From assembly GCF_900187565.1 (NCBI RefSeq), contig NZ_FYED01000007.1:289240-353239 (forward strand): 64,000 nucleotides of DNA, written 5' to 3'. How positions within the stretch are numbered: position 1 is the stretch's first letter; every line of letters begins with the position of its first letter. The translations under genes and the position numbers were made by a program. Source of the stretch: Pseudomonas sp. Irchel 3A7. Its GTDB lineage: Bacteria; Pseudomonadota; Gammaproteobacteria; Pseudomonadales; Pseudomonadaceae. Of the stretch, positions 63,903 through 64,000 are shown in pieces. The notes beneath the pieces are model-generated. The model had not been told where the DNA came from. It did not search any database and saw only the letters and a list, made by a program, of their open reading frames with translations.

Positions 63903-64000
63903 TCGCCCCACTTCCGGCGCAGTCGAAACGGAAAACTCCTTGGTAAACAATGAGTTACGCAGTTTTCGGCAGCGGGTTGCTTCAGGTCATCGAAGCCGAA

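Noticed and set aside
63950..64000. ATG frame at the right edge (MSYAVFG...)
   Set aside because: It lies in what looks like an rRNA leader, has no ribosome site and is cut by the window.
1..64000. tRNA genes, transposases or prophage genes
   Set aside because: I saw none: no cloverleaf with CCA-type ends, and no transposase, integrase or phage structural motifs apart from the T6SS relatives of phage tails.

Overview
The window reads as chromosome of a fluorescens-group Pseudomonas. The grounds are the high-GC coding style, the many paired REP elements of the GTGGGAGCGAGCCTGCTCGCGAA type, and a gene order I recall from Pseudomonas genomes: MFS transporter, pstS-pstC-pstA-pstB-phoU, response regulator, M23 peptidase, CorC-like protein, phoR, phoB, then ubiA, ubiC, rubredoxin, rubredoxin reductase and hupA. 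No database was consulted; all identities come from protein motifs and remembered family features.

Layout. 1-5257: a reverse-strand amino-acid catabolic group (asparaginase, Na+/amino-acid symporter, aspartase) turning asparagine to aspartate, fumarate and ammonia, with a divergent LysR regulator. 5258-6192: an AT-rich stretch with one plausible 58-residue gene and a terminator-bearing region in front of purE. 6193-10245: purE-purK, a small stress membrane protein, a DUF3299 protein, a sugar-phosphate mutarotase and an acyl-CoA thioesterase. 10610-25162: the phosphate block, with PstSCAB and PhoU, an unassigned response regulator and PhoBR; three Pho boxes tie pstS, pstC and phoB to PhoB. 25314-29964: a small secreted repeat protein, ubiquinone genes, the rubredoxin pair, HU, and a DUF6124 gene with a highly structured upstream region.

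30684-51013 is a complete type VI secretion operon on the + strand in the order tssA-B-C-E-F-G-clpV-(sigma-54 activator)-(tiny lipoprotein)-fha-tssJ-K-L-M-phosphatase-kinase, the order of the P. aeruginosa H2-T6SS. Sheath, baseplate, membrane complex, ATPase and a phospho-signalling trio (kinase, phosphatase, FHA protein) are all present. Hcp, VgrG, PAAR and any effector are absent, so these must lie elsewhere.

51038-54922 (reverse strand) holds a large periplasmic protein carrying both a zinc-peptidase motif and a separate His/Cys pair, translationally coupled to the nearest of three tandem DUF2388 paralogues, then two DUF1127 genes with look-alike operator sequences. 55233-59862 carries an acetate/succinyl-CoA transferase and the three-gene transhydrogenase operon pntAA-pntAB-pntB. 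60297-63769 is the glutarate (lysine degradation) unit gcdR / gcdH-gcdG. The last 130 bases hold a near-consensus sigma-70 promoter with an A/T-rich upstream stretch and a leader I recognise as typical of a Pseudomonas rRNA operon, which should begin just beyond the window.
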